DNA from: Prolixibacteraceae bacterium UBA1413
Lineage (GTDB): Bacteria; Bacteroidota; Bacteroidia; Bacteroidales; Prolixibacteraceae
Direction of reading: 5' to 3'
Length of the DNA: 64,000 nt
Assembly (NCBI GenBank): GCA_002304925.1
Contig: DBPT01000010.1
Span: forward strand, 66,340 to 130,339
Part shown: positions 61,713 through 64,000 of the stretch, piece after piece
Position numbering within the stretch: the stretch's first letter is position 1
Layout: every line of letters starts with the position of its first letter
Translations under genes and position numbers: made by a program
The notes under the pieces: generated by a model
The model's database searches: none
Seen by the model: the letters and a program-made list of their open reading frames with translations, nothing else
What the model was told of the DNA's origin: nothing

Positions 61713-64000
61713 ATGAAGTACGGCCATTTCGATGATAAGAACAGGGAGTATGTCATCACCACTCCAGAAACCCCCTACCCCTGGATCAACTACCTGGGAA
61801 CTGAAGATTTCTTCAGCCTGATATCGAACACCGCCGGAGGTTACGCCTTTTACAAGGATGCCAAATTCCGGCGCATCACCCGTTACCGGTACAACAATGT
61901 TCCCACCGATGCCGGGGGACGCTATTTCTATATCCGTGACGGGGAAAGCGTCTGGTCACCGGGATGGAAACCCGTGAAAACGCCCCTCGACCATTATGAA
62001 TGCCGTCACGGTATGAATTACACCACTGTAGAAGGGTCCAAAAACGGCGTCACCGCCCAGGTGCTGTTCCTGGTCCCCCTGAAGACCCGGGGCGAAGTGC
62101 AGAAACTGACACTCACAAATCTTTCCGGAAAGGTAAAAACCATTAAGCTCTTTTCCTTTGTGGAATGGGCCCTGTGGAACGCCTCTACCGACATGGAAAA
62201 TTTCCAGCGCAATCTCTCTACCGGAGAGGTCGAAATCGAAGGGAGCGTGCTCTACCACAAGACAGAATACAAAGAACGGCGCAACCACTATGCCTTTTAT
62301 TCCGTGAATGTTCCCATTCAGGGGTACGACACTGACAGGGAGTCCTTCATGGGGTTGTACAACGGTTTTGAAGAACCCCGCGTGGTCGCCCTGGGAAATC
62401 CGGAAATGAGCGTCGCGCATGGATGGTCGCCCGTCGCCTCCCATTACCTAGAAGTGGAACTCCAACCCGGAGAATCAAAAGATTTCATCTTTGTACTGGG
62501 ATATGTGGAAAACGACCCTGCTGAAAAATGGGAAGTACCGGGAGTCATCAACAAAGGCCCTGCCAAAGAGATGATCGCCCGCTTCGACACCACCGCTAAG
62601 GTGGATGCCGCATTTGCGGAACTCAGGGAATACTGGGACCGGCTTCTGTCGGTTTTCACCCTCCGCTCAGAAGAGGAAAAACTCGACCGCATGGTCAACA
62701 TCTGGAACCAGTACCAGTGTATGATCACCTTTCTCTTTTCCCGTTCGGCCTCTTATTTCGAATCGGGTATCGGCCGGGGAATGGGATTTCGGGATTCGAA
62801 CCAGGATCTCATCGGGTTCGTTCACCAGATTCCCTCCCGCGCGCGCCAGCGAATCCTCGACATCGCCTCCACCCAGTTCCCCGACGGAAGCTGTTATCAC
62901 CAGTACCAGCCGCTTACCAAACGCGGGAACAACGACATCGGCGGGGGGTTTAACGACGACCCCATGTGGCTTATCCTCGGAACGGTAAGTTATGTCAAGG
63001 AGAGCGGCGATTTCTCTATACTGGAGGAGATGGTGCCCTTCGACAACGACTGGTCTGTTGCCCGCACCCTCTTTGACCACCTCACCGTTTCTTTCGACCA
63101 CGTCATCAACCACCTGGGGCCTCACGGCCTCCCCTTGATCGGCCGCGCCGACTGGAACGACTGCCTTAACCTCAACTGCTTCTCCGAAAATCCCGACGAG
63201 TCCTTCCAGACCACCGAAAACAAAACGGAAGGATCAAAGGCCGAATCCCTCATGATTGCCGGACTCTTTGTCGTGTATGGCCGAGAGTATGCCCGGCTGT
63301 GCTTGCGTTTGGGGAAAGATGAAGAAGCGGCCCGCGCCCTGCGGCATGTCAACGCGATGGTCGAAAAGGTAATACAACACGGCTGGGACGGAGAATGGTT
63401 CCTGAGGGCATATGACTTCTTCGGCAATAAGATCGGGAGTCACGAAAACGAAGAGGGGTGCATCTTTATAGAGTCGAACGGCTGGTGCGCCATGGCGGGC
63501 ATCGGACTCGAAACAGGAATGACAGTACAAGCCCTTGACGCCGTGAAAGAACATCTCGACTGTGAACACGGCATCGTCCTGAACCATCCTCCCTTCACCC
63601 GCTACTACATCGAATACGGCGAGATCTCTAGCTACCCCCAGGGGTACAAGGAGAATGCAGGGGTTTTCTGCCATAACAACCCCTGGATCATGATCGGGGA
63701 AACGGTGGTGGGCCGGGGTAACCGGGCCTGGGACTACTTCCGGAAGATATGCCCTTCATACCTTGAGGAAGTCAGCGACCTCCACCGTACCGAACCCTAC
63801 GTCTACGCCCAGATGATCGCCGGAAGGGACGCCTTCAAACCCGGGGAAGCCAAGAACAGCTGGCTCACGGGAACTGCTGCCTGGAATTTCTACGCCATCA
63901 GCCAATATATCCTGGGCATTCAGCCCGACTATGACGGGCTGCGGGTAGATCCCTGCATTCCCCGGGAGTGGAAGGAGTTTGAAGTCACCCGTAAATTCCG
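61713..64000 (+). CDS. Cellobiose phosphorylase (GH94), 3' end outside the window
   Basis: The frame from ATG 61713 stays open to the window edge, giving 762 residues; intact homologues are near 810-820, so about 50 are missing. The sequence closely follows known cellobiose phosphorylases: MKYGHFDDKNREYVITTPET, PYPWINYLGTEDFFSLISN, GRGMGFRDSNQDL and GGGFNDDPMWL, where NDD at residues 414-416 is the site of the catalytic Asp, then LIGRADWNDCLNLNCFS and GYKENAGVFCHNNPW. The enzyme cleaves cellobiose with phosphate to glucose 1-phosphate and glucose in the cytosol, saving ATP. It lies 149 bases after the symporter gene on the same strand. Confidence 0.95.
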   Translation, partial: MKYGHFDDKNREYVITTPETPYPWINYLGTEDFFSLISNTAGGYAFYKDAKFRRITRYRYNNVPTDAGGRYFYIRDGESVWSPGWKPVKTPLDHYECRHGMNYTTVEGSKNGVTAQVLFLVPLKTRGEVQKLTLTNLSGKVKTIKLFSFVEWALWNASTDMENFQRNLSTGEVEIEGSVLYHKTEYKERRNHYAFYSVNVPIQGYDTDRESFMGLYNGFEEPRVVALGNPEMSVAHGWSPVASHYLEVELQPGESKDFIFVLGYVENDPAEKWEVPGVINKGPAKEMIARFDTTAKVDAAFAELREYWDRLLSVFTLRSEEEKLDRMVNIWNQYQCMITFLFSRSASYFESGIGRGMGFRDSNQDLIGFVHQIPSRARQRILDIASTQFPDGSCYHQYQPLTKRGNNDIGGGFNDDPMWLILGTVSYVKESGDFSILEEMVPFDNDWSVARTLFDHLTVSFDHVINHLGPHGLPLIGRADWNDCLNLNCFSENPDESFQTTENKTEGSKAESLMIAGLFVVYGREYARLCLRLGKDEEAARALRHVNAMVEKVIQHGWDGEWFLRAYDFFGNKIGSHENEEGCIFIESNGWCAMAGIGLETGMTVQALDAVKEHLDCEHGIVLNHPPFTRYYIEYGEISSYPQGYKENAGVFCHNNPWIMIGETVVGRGNRAWDYFRKICPSYLEEVSDLHRTEPYVYAQMIAGRDAFKPGEAKNSWLTGTAAWNFYAISQYILGIQPDYDGLRVDPCIPREWKEFEVTRKF

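Overview
This window comes from a chromosome of a Bacteroidota bacterium, most likely of the order Bacteroidales or a close relative. The basis is the set of promoter-like TAnnTTTG boxes (one with a clear TTTG 19 bases upstream), the near absence of Shine-Dalgarno sequences, lipoprotein signals of Bacteroidota style, the archaeal-type prolyl-tRNA synthetase, a fused aspartokinase-homoserine dehydrogenase, a phosphoglycerate-mutase-like homoserine kinase in the threonine operon, and family markers such as DUF4954, DUF4251, the tricorn-like S41 protease and START-like proteins. There is no phage, integron, CRISPR array or intact insertion sequence.

Layout. 1-4.8 kb (minus strand): a cut-off DUF4954 protein, a methyltransferase, an OmpP1/FadL-like outer membrane protein and a lipoprotein with an extreme Trp/Tyr/Gly-rich block. 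4.9-10 kb: proS, a possible short RNA unit, then a minus-strand run of a SPOR-domain protein, clpS, nfeD and floA. 10.2-17 kb: a plus-strand run bcp-recA-thrA-(small ORF)-homoserine kinase-thrC, giving three of the steps from aspartate to threonine. 18.2-23.4 kb: an unusual version of the AmmeMemoRadiSam system, with a Memo-AMMECR1 fusion as a lipoprotein, a polytopic spermidine-synthase-like protein and a radical SAM enzyme with an export-like signal. 23.4-36.2 kb: a fucosidase, a CDF metal exporter, an SRAP (SOS) gene flanked by remnants of umuC and of a Kef-type potassium antiporter, an SpmA-SpmB fusion, an M16 protease and a tricorn-like protease. 36.3-39 kb: tRNA-Pro, two lipid-synthesis genes, tRNA-Met and a START-like protein. 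39-42.9 kb: an LptF/G permease followed by two overlapping glycosyltransferase genes, then a ribB remnant. 43.2-48.2 kb: lon, rpmE2 and two less certain genes. 48.3-59.5 kb: envelope glycan genes (flippase, asparagine-synthetase-like enzyme, methyltransferase-glycosyltransferase fusion, membrane protein, GT2) with an AI-2E family permease and an ABC exporter between them. 59.7-64 kb: a sodium symporter and a cellobiose phosphorylase cut by the window edge, suggesting cellobiose uptake and phosphorolysis.

The most unusual features are the apparently extracytoplasmic AmmeMemoRadiSam operon; short hexamer arrays fused in frame to stop codons, so that four genes end in two to four stop codons at six-base spacing; a minus-strand promoter-terminator pair that could make a small RNA near 6.5 kb; a tRNA-Met with an altered T-loop; and three decayed gene remnants in the gaps between intact genes.
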